DNA of 64,000 nt from Paenibacillus_D tarimensis_A (GCA_041281825.1 CP166298.1:1798001-1862000); one strand, 5' to 3'; shown: positions 34,489 to 43,932, counted from the first letter of the stretch. Notes: generated from the sequence alone by a model not told the origin. Made by a program: numbers and translations.

Positions 34489-36249
34489 ATGAAATTTTTG
34501 AACAACAGAAAAGTCGGCACCAAACTGGTTTTATTGCTTATCGTACCTTTATTGTCGCTGGTTCTCTTGACGGTGATTTCGATCCGGGACATGAACATGA
34601 TTAAGAACGGGTTGGTCAAATCTTTATTCGATCAGGCTTATGTCGGCTCAAGTGAGCTGCTGAATGCAGACCGTGATTTATATCAAGCCCTTAAGGGATA
34701 CGAGGAATTTCTGAGAGCCGAATCGAAACAGAAGCGTGAGAGCGCCTTGGAGGAATATAGAGAGAATATCCCCCAAGTCAAAGAGAGAGTCGCAAAAGCG
34801 GCGGAAATATTCGAAGCAAACCGGGCAGATATCGAAAACGTCCGCGATGAAGAGATGGGATTAACCGTCTTTGAACACATTCAGCAGTATGAAGCCGAAT
34901 TTGATCAGTGGATTGCCATGACGGAAGATACCGTAAACGAATACGGGAATGCTGCAAGCGACGCAGAAAAGCAAATTTTGCTGCAGCGGGCGGATACTGC
35001 GGATTCCCACTTCGATAAGACGAGAAAGCATATCGATATTATGCAGGATTTCAATGAGACGTATGCTAATGCGGAGATTGCCAAAGGCGAAGCGCTGGTA
35101 AACGGGCTGAAACTGGTGTTTCTAATTATCGTGTGTGCTGTTGTTGTGATCGTTGCTTTATTTGGATGGTATCTGATCGCAAGACTTGTCAGCGCCATTA
35201 AAAATGTCGCGGTTGCTACTGAACGCGTCGCCAAAGGAGACTTGCGGTTGGAACCGCTTAACGTGCGTTCAAAGGACGAAATCGGCCGGCTTACGGCAGC
35301 CTTTAATACAATGAAGGATAACCTTGGCGATCTATTGGGAAGCATCAGCGATGCCTCGGAACAGGTTGCATCGGGTGCGAGACAGGTGTCCGACGCAAGC
35401 ATGTCCCTGTCGCAGGGCTCGACGGAACAGGCCAGTTCGATTGAGCAATTGACGGCATCGATCGAACAAATATCCGAGCAGACGAAGCATAGCGCGGTAA
35501 GCGCCGGCCAGGCCAGCAATCTGTCTGCGTCAGCGGTCGAGAATGCCGTACGATGCAACCGCCAGATGAAAGAGATGCTGACAGCGATGGCGGAAATCAA
35601 CGACGCTTCGGCAAACATATCCAAAATCATTAAAGTGATTGACGAAATTGCGTTTCAGACGAACATATTGGCTTTGAATGCCGCGGTTGAAGCAGCGAGG
35701 GCGGGGGGTCACGGGAAAGGGTTTGCAGTCGTTGCCGAGGAAGTAAGGAACTTAGCTGCCCGGAGCGCCAATGCAGCCAAAGAAACGACCGCGATGATCG
35801 AGAACTCCGTCAAGAAAGCGGAGACCGGCTCCCAAATTGCCGGGACGACGGCTGAGGCGTTGGATACCATCGTTGAGGATGTGAGGAAAGCGGCTGCGCT
35901 GGCGGCTGAAATCTCCGAAGCAACGAATGAACAAGCCAGCGCGATTGCCCAAATTAATCTCGGGATCAATCAGGTTTCCCAGGTCACGCAAACGAATTCC
36001 GCAACTTCGGAGCAATGCGCCGCTGCGAGCGAGGAAATGGCCAGCCAAGCCGAAATGCTGAAAGGAATGGTAGCCCGGTTCGAGCTTAAGCGGACGGAGG
36101 GCGAAGGCTTCGATTCCGTTCGGATCCGCCCTGTCGGGGCTATGACGGAACTATCCCATCCCGATGCTGCGGACCGTAGCGGATCATCGGCTGCCGGTTT
36201 GACGAAACCGCGCATCTCCCTGCACGATAACGATTTCGGAAAGTATTGA
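34489..36249 (+). CDS. Methyl-accepting chemotaxis protein
   Basis: This 586-residue receptor has TM1 at about 12-31, an extracellular four-helix-bundle sensor at about 35-205, TM2 at about 208-230 and a HAMP domain at about 231-283. The long signalling coiled coil has its conserved tip at about 384-420 (DEIAFQTNILALNAAVEAAR). The C-terminal tail of about 60 residues after the signalling helix has no NWETF-like tethering motif. GGGGAGGG precedes the ATG at 34489. It sits between cheW and cheR, so it is probably the dedicated receptor of this array. The ligand is unknown. Confidence 0.95.
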   Translation: MKFLNNRKVGTKLVLLLIVPLLSLVLLTVISIRDMNMIKNGLVKSLFDQAYVGSSELLNADRDLYQALKGYEEFLRAESKQKRESALEEYRENIPQVKERVAKAAEIFEANRADIENVRDEEMGLTVFEHIQQYEAEFDQWIAMTEDTVNEYGNAASDAEKQILLQRADTADSHFDKTRKHIDIMQDFNETYANAEIAKGEALVNGLKLVFLIIVCAVVVIVALFGWYLIARLVSAIKNVAVATERVAKGDLRLEPLNVRSKDEIGRLTAAFNTMKDNLGDLLGSISDASEQVASGARQVSDASMSLSQGSTEQASSIEQLTASIEQISEQTKHSAVSAGQASNLSASAVENAVRCNRQMKEMLTAMAEINDASANISKIIKVIDEIAFQTNILALNAAVEAARAGGHGKGFAVVAEEVRNLAARSANAAKETTAMIENSVKKAETGSQIAGTTAEALDTIVEDVRKAAALAAEISEATNEQASAIAQINLGINQVSQVTQTNSATSEQCAAASEEMASQAEMLKGMVARFELKRTEGEGFDSVRIRPVGAMTELSHPDAADRSGSSAAGLTKPRISLHDNDFGKY

Positions 36250-36256
36250 GACGCAT

Positions 36257-37087
36257 ATGATTCCGGTGCAGATTACACGGGAAGAATTTAATCGGTTGTC
36301 GGGTTTTATCGAACGGTATTTCGGCATCCATTTAAGCGATAAAAAAAGGGAGCTGATCGTCGGGCGCCTTCATCAGGTGTTGAGCCGAAAAGGGTTCTCC
36401 ACTTTCTCTGAATATTATGAATATATTATTCGTGACCGCAGCGGGGCCGCTGTTGCCGAGCTTGTCGATAAAATTTCGACGAATCATACGTTTTTTATGC
36501 GCGAGGCGGATCATTTTCGCTTTTTTGGGCAAACCGTCCTCCCGGAACTCGCCGCATCCGTATCCAGCAAAGATTTGCGGATCTGGAGCGCGGGCTGCTC
36601 CAGCGGAGAAGAACCCTATACGCTTGCGATGATCATTTCCGATTTTTTCGGCGAATCCAAACCGATGTGGGATACGAAAATATTGGCGACCGATCTCTCC
36701 GGAGCGGTTCTTCGCAAGGCGGAGAGCGGCATCTACAGCAATGAACAATTGGAGGTTCTTCCGGGTCATTGGAAGAAGCGTTATCTACGCAAGCTGGACG
36801 CGGAAACAAGCATTGTTGCCGATAAGATCCGACAAGAGGTCATTTTCAGAAGGTTTAATCTGATGGAGACGGTATTTCCGTTTAAGAAACCGTTACATGT
36901 TATTTTTTGCCGTAATGTTATGATTTATTTCGAACATGCCGTTAAGATGGCGCTGCTGCGCAAGTTTTACGATCATCTGGCGCCGGGAGGATATTTATTT
37001 ATCGGTCATTCCGAATCGTTTCCGCGTGATCAGCTGAAATTAAATTACGTGATGCCCGCTGTCTATCGAAAGGGTGAACGGATGTGA
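36257..37087 (+). CDS. cheR: Chemotaxis protein methyltransferase CheR
   Basis: This 276-residue SAM-dependent enzyme methylates receptor glutamates. An N-terminal helical domain (about 1-75) is followed by the Rossmann fold with IWSAGCSSGEEPYTLAM (SAM binding) and the late motif VIFCRNVMIYF. It starts 7 bp after the receptor gene, with a weak ribosome binding site, so translational coupling is likely. It is the partner of the CheB gene that overlaps its end. Confidence 0.94.
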   Translation: MIPVQITREEFNRLSGFIERYFGIHLSDKKRELIVGRLHQVLSRKGFSTFSEYYEYIIRDRSGAAVAELVDKISTNHTFFMREADHFRFFGQTVLPELAASVSSKDLRIWSAGCSSGEEPYTLAMIISDFFGESKPMWDTKILATDLSGAVLRKAESGIYSNEQLEVLPGHWKKRYLRKLDAETSIVADKIRQEVIFRRFNLMETVFPFKKPLHVIFCRNVMIYFEHAVKMALLRKFYDHLAPGGYLFIGHSESFPRDQLKLNYVMPAVYRKGERM

Positions 37088-38115
37088 GCGGACGGAAAAA
37101 GATAAAGGTGCTGGTTATTGACGATTCTCTGGTCTTCCGGGAAACGCTCAGCAGAGGACTGGCCGATGACACGGGGATCGAAGTCGTCGGGACGGCGGCG
37201 GACGTCTTTGAAGCAAGAGACAAAATCATCGAATGGGAACCGGATGTGCTGACGCTGGACGTGGAAATGCCGAAAATGGACGGAATCGAATTTCTGCGAA
37301 GACTGATGCCTCAATACCCGCTGCCGACAGTGATGTTGAGCTCCGTTAGCGGCAAAGTGTTTGATGCGCTGCAGGCGGGAGCCGTTGATTTCGTCACCAA
37401 GCCGTCCGTCGGCTCTCAATGTACAATGGAGTCGATGATCGCTGAACTGAAAGTGAAAATCAAAATTGCTTCAACGGCAAACCTTTCCCGCTGGAAAACA
37501 GGCGGATCTGTCCAGCATCAAGCGAACCGCAGCCGTATCGGCTGGGATCCGCAGATGATAGCCATTGGCGCCTCTACTGGCGGAACGGAAGCTACTTTGG
37601 ATATTTTACGGCAGTTGCCCGCCGATATGCCGGGCATTGTGATCGTACAGCATATGCCTCCGGTTTTTACGAAAATGTATGCCGACCGCCTCAATGTATC
37701 CTGCAGACTAAAGGTCAAAGAAGCGGAAACGGGAGATCCGGTCGTTCCGGGATGGGCTTTAATCGCGCCGGGAGACCGCCACATGGTTGTCAGGAAAAAG
37801 GGTGCGGGTTATGTTGTCGAGTGCTTTCCCGGCGATAAAATAAACGGCCATTGCCCTGCGGTGGATGTGCTGTTCGAGTCGGTTGCGAAAGAAGCGGGCA
37901 GGAAGGCGCTCGGCATCATATTAACCGGAATGGGCAAGGACGGCGCGAAGGGGCTGTTATCGATGAGGAACTGTGGAGCAAGAACATTTGGACAAGACGA
38001 GAGCAGCAGCGTTGTCTATGGAATGCCGAAGGAAGCTTTCCAAATCGGCGCCGTAGAGAGGCAGATCCCGCTCAACCGGATGGCCAAAGAGATTTATTCC
38101 ATTATTAACGGGTAA
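37084..38115 (+). CDS. cheB: Chemotaxis response regulator / protein-glutamate methylesterase CheB
   Basis: This 343-residue protein has a receiver domain (about 7-125; phosphoacceptor Asp59 in LTLDVEMPKMDG) and a methylesterase domain (about 155-340). The catalytic Ser164 (IGASTGG), His190 (IVQHMPP) and Asp286 (TGMGKDGAKG) are all present. The GTG start overlaps the cheR stop codon (GTGA). It closes the operon, and a clean terminator follows. Confidence 0.95.
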   Translation: MSGRKKIKVLVIDDSLVFRETLSRGLADDTGIEVVGTAADVFEARDKIIEWEPDVLTLDVEMPKMDGIEFLRRLMPQYPLPTVMLSSVSGKVFDALQAGAVDFVTKPSVGSQCTMESMIAELKVKIKIASTANLSRWKTGGSVQHQANRSRIGWDPQMIAIGASTGGTEATLDILRQLPADMPGIVIVQHMPPVFTKMYADRLNVSCRLKVKEAETGDPVVPGWALIAPGDRHMVVRKKGAGYVVECFPGDKINGHCPAVDVLFESVAKEAGRKALGIILTGMGKDGAKGLLSMRNCGARTFGQDESSSVVYGMPKEAFQIGAVERQIPLNRMAKEIYSIING

Positions 38116-38155
38116 TAAAAAGCCCATGTGTTCCGTACTCACCATGGAATTCATG

Positions 38156-38184
38156 AATCCTCCTGCCGAACAGGAGGATTTTTC
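38156..38184 (+). terminator. Terminator of the che operon
   Basis: AATCCTCCTG-CCGAA-CAGGAGGATT is followed by a T-run: a perfect 10-bp stem, 41 bp after the cheB stop. Confidence 0.88.
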
Positions 38185-38441
38185 TTTACAGATACATGCT
38201 TCCCACTTAGTCTTATCCACATTTATTACTCGTTAGTTGTGATTTGAGGGCATAAATAATTTCGTTACAATTGTTCAAATCTGCTATTCCTACGAGGGAA
38301 TTTGGCGCACCTTACACGATAAGATTTGCAACATTCTAAATTATAATTACAGAGTAGTTTTTAAGCGAGTAGACAAGCGCGGTTATATTTATGGGAATAC
38401 GGATATATTAACCATAAATAACAAGAAGGGGCTGGATTGGG
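38185..38441. other. Intergenic region upstream of the TerC gene
   Basis: AT-rich sequence with no supportable gene. TerC-family genes are sometimes preceded by a yybP-ykoY manganese riboswitch, but the conserved GGGGAGUAG/CCUACC-type elements are not visible here. Confidence 0.4.
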
Positions 38442-39107
38442 ATGGAGTGGTTTACGCCGGAATTTTGGTCCGCATTGTTTGCGATTGTTATTATCGATCT
38501 TGTGCTTGCCGGTGATAATGCGATCGTTATCGGACTTGCCGCCAGAAATCTGCCGAAGCAGATGCAGGGAAGGGTTATCTTCTGGGGGACATTCGGAGCG
38601 ATCGCCGTCCGCTCGCTCTTAACCCTGGCTGTCGTATGGCTGCTGAAAATCCCCGGTCTGCTGCTGATCGGCGGTCTGCTGCTGATCTGGATCTCGTATA
38701 AACTGCTTGTCCAGGAAAAGAAGCATGAGGTCGCTCCGGCGACCAGTCTCATGCTGGCGATCCGGACGATTATTGTTGCCGATACGGTCATGGGCCTGGA
38801 CAATGTCCTCGCGGTTGCAGGGGCTGCACACGGCCAGTTTATTCTGGTTGTATTGGGACTCCTGATCAGTGTGCCCATTGTTGTATGGGGCAGTACCGTC
38901 ATTATCAGACTCACGGACAGATTTCCGTTCATCATTTATATCGGGTCGGGTGTGCTTGCCTGGACCGCTTCGAAGATGATTGTTGACGAGCCCTTGTTGA
39001 AGGCATACTTCGATAATGCCATTGTCAAATGGGGATTTAGCGCCATCATTATCGGCGCCGTTCTATGGCTTGGCCGTATGAGAAATAACCGGAGGGCGGT
39101 CGCATAA
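38442..39107 (+). CDS. TerC family integral membrane protein
   Basis: This 221-residue protein has about seven transmembrane segments. The family's acidic intramembrane motifs are present: LVLAGDNAIVIGLAARNLP near the start and ADTVMGLDNVLAVAGAA in the middle. TerC/YjbE/YkoY proteins are linked to manganese export and metalation of exported proteins in Bacillus; the exact role here is inferred. The ATG at 38442 lies shortly after an AAGAAGGGG site. It is monocistronic, and the next gene is convergent. Confidence 0.9.
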   Translation: MEWFTPEFWSALFAIVIIDLVLAGDNAIVIGLAARNLPKQMQGRVIFWGTFGAIAVRSLLTLAVVWLLKIPGLLLIGGLLLIWISYKLLVQEKKHEVAPATSLMLAIRTIIVADTVMGLDNVLAVAGAAHGQFILVVLGLLISVPIVVWGSTVIIRLTDRFPFIIYIGSGVLAWTASKMIVDEPLLKAYFDNAIVKWGFSAIIIGAVLWLGRMRNNRRAVA

Positions 39108-39131
39108 GAAGCGAAGCAAACCGCCGATACT

Positions 39132-40124
39132 CTAAAATACATTCGGTGCCGATGTCGAAGCGCGCTGCACGAGTTCCGGTCTTAAGCGGATGACATCGCC
39201 GGGTGATTCGGACTGATTTGCAGTCAGCTGAACAAGCTTTTCTGCGATGACGCCCGCAATCCGTTTCACATCGACGCCGACAGAGGTGATCGGCAGCTCC
39301 AGCTCCGCCATTTGCGGAATATGGTCATAGCTGACGACCGATAATTGCTTAGGAACATCCAGCTTCAGTTCTGCGGCCGCCCGTAGAATTCCGCGCGTCA
39401 GGTCGTAGCTTCCGCTGATGATGGCCGTCGGACGACGTTCCGATTGAAGCACCTGGATCGCGGCGATATAACCGTCGTGCGATTCCATGCTATGGATCGG
39501 AACGACGGTCTTGTCCATGTTCCGTGAATCCATTTCATCCATATAAGCCCCGATCTTTTCCTGTTGAAGCTGATCGATATAGGAAGGTTCCCCCAGATAG
39601 GCGATTCGTTGATGCCCCAGTCGGGCCAAATGCTCGACAGCGAGCCGGATCGCTTCTCCGCGCCCCACATCGATGGTCGGATAAGGCGTTTGTCCGGACA
39701 TGCCGTAGTACAGAATCGGAATATTAGTCTGATAAGGCATCTGTTCGATAAAAGAAGAATCGCGGTCATAGAAGATCAGGATGGCATCGGTCTGAAACCG
39801 TGTGAACACTTCAATTGCCGAATCGATTTTGTTCATGGATAACAGTGTTGTATAATCGTGTTTTTCCAGCTCTTCATTAATTAATGTAATAAGGATGGAC
39901 GGCGTTGCCCGTTCAACGCTCGGCCAGACGACACCGACTGCCCAGCTTTTTTTGGAAACAAGCCTGCGTGCGGCAATGTTAGGCTGATAACCCATCTCCT
40001 CTGCGATCGTTAATATTTTGCGCTTGGTCGTATCCTGCACGAGAGGGCTGTTTCTAAGCGCCTTCGATACGGTCGAGAAGCTGACCCCCGCTTTTTGGGC
40101 GATGTCTTTAATTGTTATCGTCAT
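39132..40124 (-). CDS. LacI family transcriptional repressor
   Basis: This 330-residue regulator has an N-terminal helix-turn-helix (IKDIAQKAGVSFSTVSKALR) and hinge (about 1-58), then a periplasmic-binding-protein-like sensor domain. It is transcribed divergently from the hexuronate/gluconate operon. Two palindromes with the AACGTT centre typical of LacI-family operators lie in the gap between them. The inducer is probably a hexuronate or aldonate, inferred from the neighbours. The ATG at 40124 is preceded by GGAGGGGC on the minus strand. Confidence 0.93.
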   Translation of the reverse strand: MTITIKDIAQKAGVSFSTVSKALRNSPLVQDTTKRKILTIAEEMGYQPNIAARRLVSKKSWAVGVVWPSVERATPSILITLINEELEKHDYTTLLSMNKIDSAIEVFTRFQTDAILIFYDRDSSFIEQMPYQTNIPILYYGMSGQTPYPTIDVGRGEAIRLAVEHLARLGHQRIAYLGEPSYIDQLQQEKIGAYMDEMDSRNMDKTVVPIHSMESHDGYIAAIQVLQSERRPTAIISGSYDLTRGILRAAAELKLDVPKQLSVVSYDHIPQMAELELPITSVGVDVKRIAGVIAEKLVQLTANQSESPGDVIRLRPELVQRASTSAPNVF

Positions 40125-40154
40125 TTATGCCCCTCCTGCATTCGAATCTTCCCA

Positions 40155-40184
40155 TTGACAACACCATTATATATCAAATAAAAT
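40155..40184 (+). promoter_or_regulatory. Sigma-A promoter of the hexuronate operon
   Basis: TTGACA (40155-40160), an 18-bp spacer and TAAAAT (40179-40184). The first operator palindrome begins 6 bp after the -10 box, where a bound repressor would block initiation. Confidence 0.6.
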
Positions 40185-40190
40185 CAAATT

Positions 40191-40202
40191 AACAACGTTG
40201 TT
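40191..40202. promoter_or_regulatory. LacI-type operator O1
   Basis: AACAACGTTGTT is a perfect 12-bp palindrome with a central CG, as in LacI/GalR-family operators. It lies just downstream of the predicted -10 box. Confidence 0.75.
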
Positions 40203-40220
40203 ATTAAAATTTATAAAAAT

Positions 40221-40232
40221 ACCAACGTTGTT
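40221..40232. promoter_or_regulatory. LacI-type operator O2
   Basis: ACCAACGTTGTT is a second palindrome whose centre is 30 bp from that of O1, about three helical turns. Two repressor dimers could therefore bind the same face of the DNA. Confidence 0.7.
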
Positions 40233-40291
40233 TATCCTTTTTTAAGCCAGGCTAGTTCTATTGATCATAATAATTGAAAGGGAGACTTGCG

Positions 40292-41059
40292 ATGAATCTG
40301 TTTGATTTGAGCGGCACGACTTCCGTTGTCATTGGCGGCAACGGCGTGCTTGGAGGCGCAATGGCGGAAGCGCTCGGCGCCGGCGGCTCGAAAGTGGCGA
40401 TTGTCGGCCGCAACATGGAGAAAGCCGAGGCGGTCAAAGCCCGAATTGAAGCGAGCGGCGGAGAAGCGATTTGTATTGCAGCCGATGCAACGAACACGGA
40501 GGACTTAAGGGAAGTGCTCAGTCAGGTGCTCGCTTGGAGCGGTCGCATCGATACGCTGGTCAATTGTTCGGGAACGAACAGCGCAACGCCTTTTTTCGAG
40601 CTTGACATGGAAGAGTGGGACCGCATCATGGATGTCAATCTCAAAAGCGTCGTGCTCGCGAGCCAGATCTTCGGAAAATATCTAATCGAGCAAGGTGAAG
40701 GCGGTTCCATTATTAACATATCCTCGGTATCTTCCGAGCCGCCGTTATCGAAGGTTTTCACTTATTCGGCATCCAAAGCGGGCGTCAACAGCGTAACGAA
40801 ATTTCTTGCGCGGGAATTCGCTCCTCACCGCGTTCGCGTGAATGCAATTATTCCGGGCTTTTTCCCGGCGGAGCAGAACCGCAAAATTTTGTCCGAGGAA
40901 CGGGTCAACTCGATTATGGGCCATACGCCTATGGGACGGTTCGGCGATCCGGAGGAGCTGCAGGGCACGGTTGTCTATCTGGCGTCCCCGAAAGCGTCAT
41001 CGTTCGTAACCGGCGCGCTGCTGCGGGTTGACGGCGGATTCGGGGCGATGACGATATGA
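40292..41059 (+). CDS. SDR family oxidoreductase, probable D-mannonate oxidoreductase (fructuronate reductase)
   Basis: This 255-residue short-chain dehydrogenase has the NAD(P)-binding glycine motif GGNGVLGG (about 15-22), NCSGTN (91-96), catalytic Ser144/145 and the Tyr158-SAS-Lys162 pair (YSASKAG). AAAGGGAGA precedes the ATG at 40292. The substrate is inferred: Bacillus UxuB is also an SDR, and here the operon contains a tagaturonate epimerase and gluconokinase, so conversion of D-fructuronate to D-mannonate fits. Gluconate 5-dehydrogenase is an alternative reading by sequence family. The last bases overlap the next gene. Confidence 0.8.
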   Translation: MNLFDLSGTTSVVIGGNGVLGGAMAEALGAGGSKVAIVGRNMEKAEAVKARIEASGGEAICIAADATNTEDLREVLSQVLAWSGRIDTLVNCSGTNSATPFFELDMEEWDRIMDVNLKSVVLASQIFGKYLIEQGEGGSIINISSVSSEPPLSKVFTYSASKAGVNSVTKFLAREFAPHRVRVNAIIPGFFPAEQNRKILSEERVNSIMGHTPMGRFGDPEELQGTVVYLASPKASSFVTGALLRVDGGFGAMTI

Positions 41060-42333
41060 GCGAATTGCTGCAGCGGTTACTGGCGGATATTCCAATTCCG
41101 CGGATGGTTCGAATACGGCAGCGGTTCGATGAGACCATGCTCGCGGATCCGCTCGGCGAACTGAAGGAGAAACTGCACGCATCCGGTCAAATCGGTAAAA
41201 TCCGAAGCGGGCAGCGGGTTGCGGTAGCGGTCGGCAGCCGCGGGATATCGCGGATCGACGAGCTGACAAAGACGGTCATCGACGAGTTGAAGTCGGCTGG
41301 GGCCGAGCCTTTCATCGTTCCGTGTATGGGAAGCCACGGAGGGGCGACGGGAGAAGGCCAGGCGGAAGTGCTGGCCCATCTGGGCATCGATGAAGCGAGA
41401 ATGGGCTGTCCTGTCCGCTCTTCGATGGATGTCATTATGCTGGATCGCCTTCCGAACGGACTGCCGGTTTACGTGGACAAGATCGCCGCAACGGAAGCCG
41501 ACGCGATCGTCGTCATTAACCGGGTGAAGCCGCATACGGCGTTCCGAGGGACAGTAGAGAGCGGATTGCTGAAAATGATTTCGATCGGGCTCGGCAAGCA
41601 GAAGGGCGCGGAAGCGTGCCACCAGCTCGGCTTCAAGTATATGGCCGAAAATGTCCCCGCGATGGCGAAGGTGATGATCGCCAAGTTGCCGATCGTGTTC
41701 GGCGTCGCTGTCGTCGAGAATGCCTACGATCGGATTTTCCGCATCGAAGTGCTGGGCGCGGAGGAAATGGAAGCGAAGGAGCCGCCCCTTCTTGTGGAAG
41801 CGAAGGAGAAGCTGCCGAAAATTCTGTTCCCGCAAATCGATGTGCTCGTCATAGACTATATCGGCAAAAACATCAGCGGCGACGGTTTCGATCCGAACGT
41901 TGTCGGGCGGTATCCGACGCCTTATGCTTTCGGCGGACCCGATGTCTCCAAGATTGTCGTACTGGATGTGACCAAGGAGTCAAAAGGCAATGTCAACGGC
42001 GTAGGGACGGCGGACTTCACGACGCAGCGGCTGGTGGACAAAGCGGATTGGCCCGCAACCTATGCGAACGGTTTGACGTCGACGGTCTGTTCGCCGACAA
42101 AGCAGGCCACAACGCTGCCATGCGACCGCGAAGCGATCAAAGCGGCCGTGAAAACATGCAACATTTTGGATTATACGACATGCAAGCTGATCCGGATTCG
42201 CGATACGCTGCATCTCGGCGAAATCGAAATCTCCGAAACGCTCGTAGAGGAGGCAAGACGCCATTCGCAGATCGACGTTCTTTCGGACCCTTACGAGTGG
42301 ACATTTGACGAGGAAGGATACCTGGCAAAGTGA
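41056..42333 (+). CDS. LarA-like nickel-pincer-dependent racemase/epimerase (DUF2088 family)
   Basis: This 425-residue protein belongs to the lactate racemase superfamily. His94 (GSHGG) and His160 (KPHTAF) are 66 residues apart, the same spacing as His108/His174 of Lactobacillus LarA. Lys173 and His189 are 16 apart, as are the cofactor-linked Lys184 and nickel ligand His200. It starts with ATGA overlap on the SDR gene. Members of this superfamily racemise or epimerise 2-hydroxy acids, and D-gluconate 2-epimerase activity has been reported (from memory). Between a mannonate-forming SDR and gluconokinase, the best inference is mannonate-gluconate epimerisation. LarE, needed to make the cofactor, is encoded two genes downstream. 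Confidence 0.82.
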   Translation: MSELLQRLLADIPIPRMVRIRQRFDETMLADPLGELKEKLHASGQIGKIRSGQRVAVAVGSRGISRIDELTKTVIDELKSAGAEPFIVPCMGSHGGATGEGQAEVLAHLGIDEARMGCPVRSSMDVIMLDRLPNGLPVYVDKIAATEADAIVVINRVKPHTAFRGTVESGLLKMISIGLGKQKGAEACHQLGFKYMAENVPAMAKVMIAKLPIVFGVAVVENAYDRIFRIEVLGAEEMEAKEPPLLVEAKEKLPKILFPQIDVLVIDYIGKNISGDGFDPNVVGRYPTPYAFGGPDVSKIVVLDVTKESKGNVNGVGTADFTTQRLVDKADWPATYANGLTSTVCSPTKQATTLPCDREAIKAAVKTCNILDYTTCKLIRIRDTLHLGEIEISETLVEEARRHSQIDVLSDPYEWTFDEEGYLAK

Positions 42334-43880
42334 GTACAACGCATGTGCAAGGAAAGCTGACTATAGCCGTTGATATCGGAACGACGAGTACGAAGACGCT
42401 TCTGATCGGTCCGGAAGGGCAAGTCATTGCCTCCCATTCGGCCGGTTACCCGCTGCATACGCCTTCTCCTGAAATTGCAGAGCAGGATCCGGAGGATATT
42501 TATCAGGCGGTCCGGCAGGGGATAAGCAATGTAATGATGGCGTGTACGGCAGCGAAGGAAGACATTCTTTGCGTTTCGTTTAGTTCGGCGATGCACAGTC
42601 TGATTCTGCTGGACCGGGACAATGTCCCGCTGACGCGAATGATTACATGGGCGGATTCAAGGAGTCAAGCCGCAGCTAGGAAGCTGATCGAAAGCGGGAA
42701 AGGATTAGACATCTATTTGTCCACCGGTACGCCGATACACCCGATGTCTCCGCTCGTCAAGCTTGTCTGGATGAAGGAAAACCGTTTTCCCGACTATGAG
42801 GCGGCCGCTATGTTTGTCGGGATAAAAGAATATATTTTTCACAAGCTGTTCGGTACATTTGTCATCGACTATTCAATCGCAAGCGCGACCGGGATGTTCA
42901 ATCTGGACCGACTGGAATGGGACGGGGCCGCTTTGGCGGCTGCGGGCGTATCCGAACAGCAGTTATCGATGCCGGTACCGACGACATACACCTTGCGCGG
43001 GTTAAGCGGGGAGGATGCGGACGTTTTGGGTTTGGCTCCGGATACGCCGTTTGTCGCCGGCGCATCGGACGGCGTACTGGCGAACCTCGGATCAAGCGTG
43101 CTGGATTCCCGCCGCATGGCCGTCAGCATCGGAACGAGCAGCGCGATCCGTACCGTCGTTCCGAAGCCGACGTTCGATCCGCAGGGACGCTTGTTCTGCT
43201 ACGCTCTGACGGAGGACCATTGGGTCATCGGCGGCGCATCGAACAATGGCGCGATCGTGCTGCAGTGGGTCGTGGACCAGCTGTTCGGTCCGGAAGCGGA
43301 GCAGCATAAACTGAGCGGCCGCGACCCGTACGAGATGCTGCTTCAACAAGCGGAATCGATTGATCCGGGAGCGGATGGGCTGCTGTTTCTGCCCCTGCTG
43401 ACCGGCGAGCGGGCGCCGTTCTGGAATGCGGATGCGCGCGGCGTATTTTTCGGATTGTCGCTCGTTCACGGCAAATCTCATATGCTGAGGGCGGCGCTCG
43501 AAGGCGTGATATATCAGGTTGCGGTCATTCATGAGCTGCTGCAGCAGATGAGCGGAGAATGTGAGGAAATCGTCGCATCCGGAGGATTTGCCCGTTCGCC
43601 GTTATGGTGCCGGATGTTGGCCGACGTACTTGGCCAGACCGTCGTCATCCCGACGGTCGTCGACAGCTCCGGACTTGGCGCAGCGAGGCTCGGGATGTAC
43701 GCCGTTGGCGCGATCGATACCTTGACTCCTTTCGCGAACGAACTGGAGGGCATCCGATATGAGCCGGATCAAGCCCGGCACGAACGCTACAAGCGGCTGC
43801 TGCCGCTTTACAGACAGATTTACGAACAGCTCAAAACGCAATTCACGGAGCTTGCCCGTTTGCAGCGGCAAGGAGACTAA
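42330..43880 (+). CDS. gntK: Gluconokinase (FGGY family)
   Basis: This 516-residue FGGY kinase phosphorylates D-gluconate to 6-phosphogluconate. It closely resembles Bacillus GntK in many stretches: VDIGTTSTKTLLIG, FSSAMHSLILLDRDNVPLT, STGTPIHPMSPLVKLVW, FVIDYSIASATGMFNL and YALTEDHWVIGGASNNGAI. The length matches GntK (about 513). The GTG start overlaps the previous stop (GTGA), so it is translationally coupled. Its presence without a gluconate permease suggests gluconate is made inside the cell by the neighbouring enzymes. An extra 8 residues precede the phosphate-binding loop. Confidence 0.92.
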   Translation: MSTTHVQGKLTIAVDIGTTSTKTLLIGPEGQVIASHSAGYPLHTPSPEIAEQDPEDIYQAVRQGISNVMMACTAAKEDILCVSFSSAMHSLILLDRDNVPLTRMITWADSRSQAAARKLIESGKGLDIYLSTGTPIHPMSPLVKLVWMKENRFPDYEAAAMFVGIKEYIFHKLFGTFVIDYSIASATGMFNLDRLEWDGAALAAAGVSEQQLSMPVPTTYTLRGLSGEDADVLGLAPDTPFVAGASDGVLANLGSSVLDSRRMAVSIGTSSAIRTVVPKPTFDPQGRLFCYALTEDHWVIGGASNNGAIVLQWVVDQLFGPEAEQHKLSGRDPYEMLLQQAESIDPGADGLLFLPLLTGERAPFWNADARGVFFGLSLVHGKSHMLRAALEGVIYQVAVIHELLQQMSGECEEIVASGGFARSPLWCRMLADVLGQTVVIPTVVDSSGLGAARLGMYAVGAIDTLTPFANELEGIRYEPDQARHERYKRLLPLYRQIYEQLKTQFTELARLQRQGD

Positions 43881-43932
43881 ACGAGCAGCTTATCTATTTG
43901 ATATTATCTAATCCCGATGAAGGTGTGATCGT

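Noticed and set aside
38220..38441. Possible yybP-ykoY manganese riboswitch upstream of terC
   Set aside because: None of the conserved riboswitch core sequences are recognisable.
41077..41835. A 252-codon open frame antisense to the LarA-like gene
   Set aside because: It mirrors the coding gene's third-position bias and has no start signal or family resemblance.
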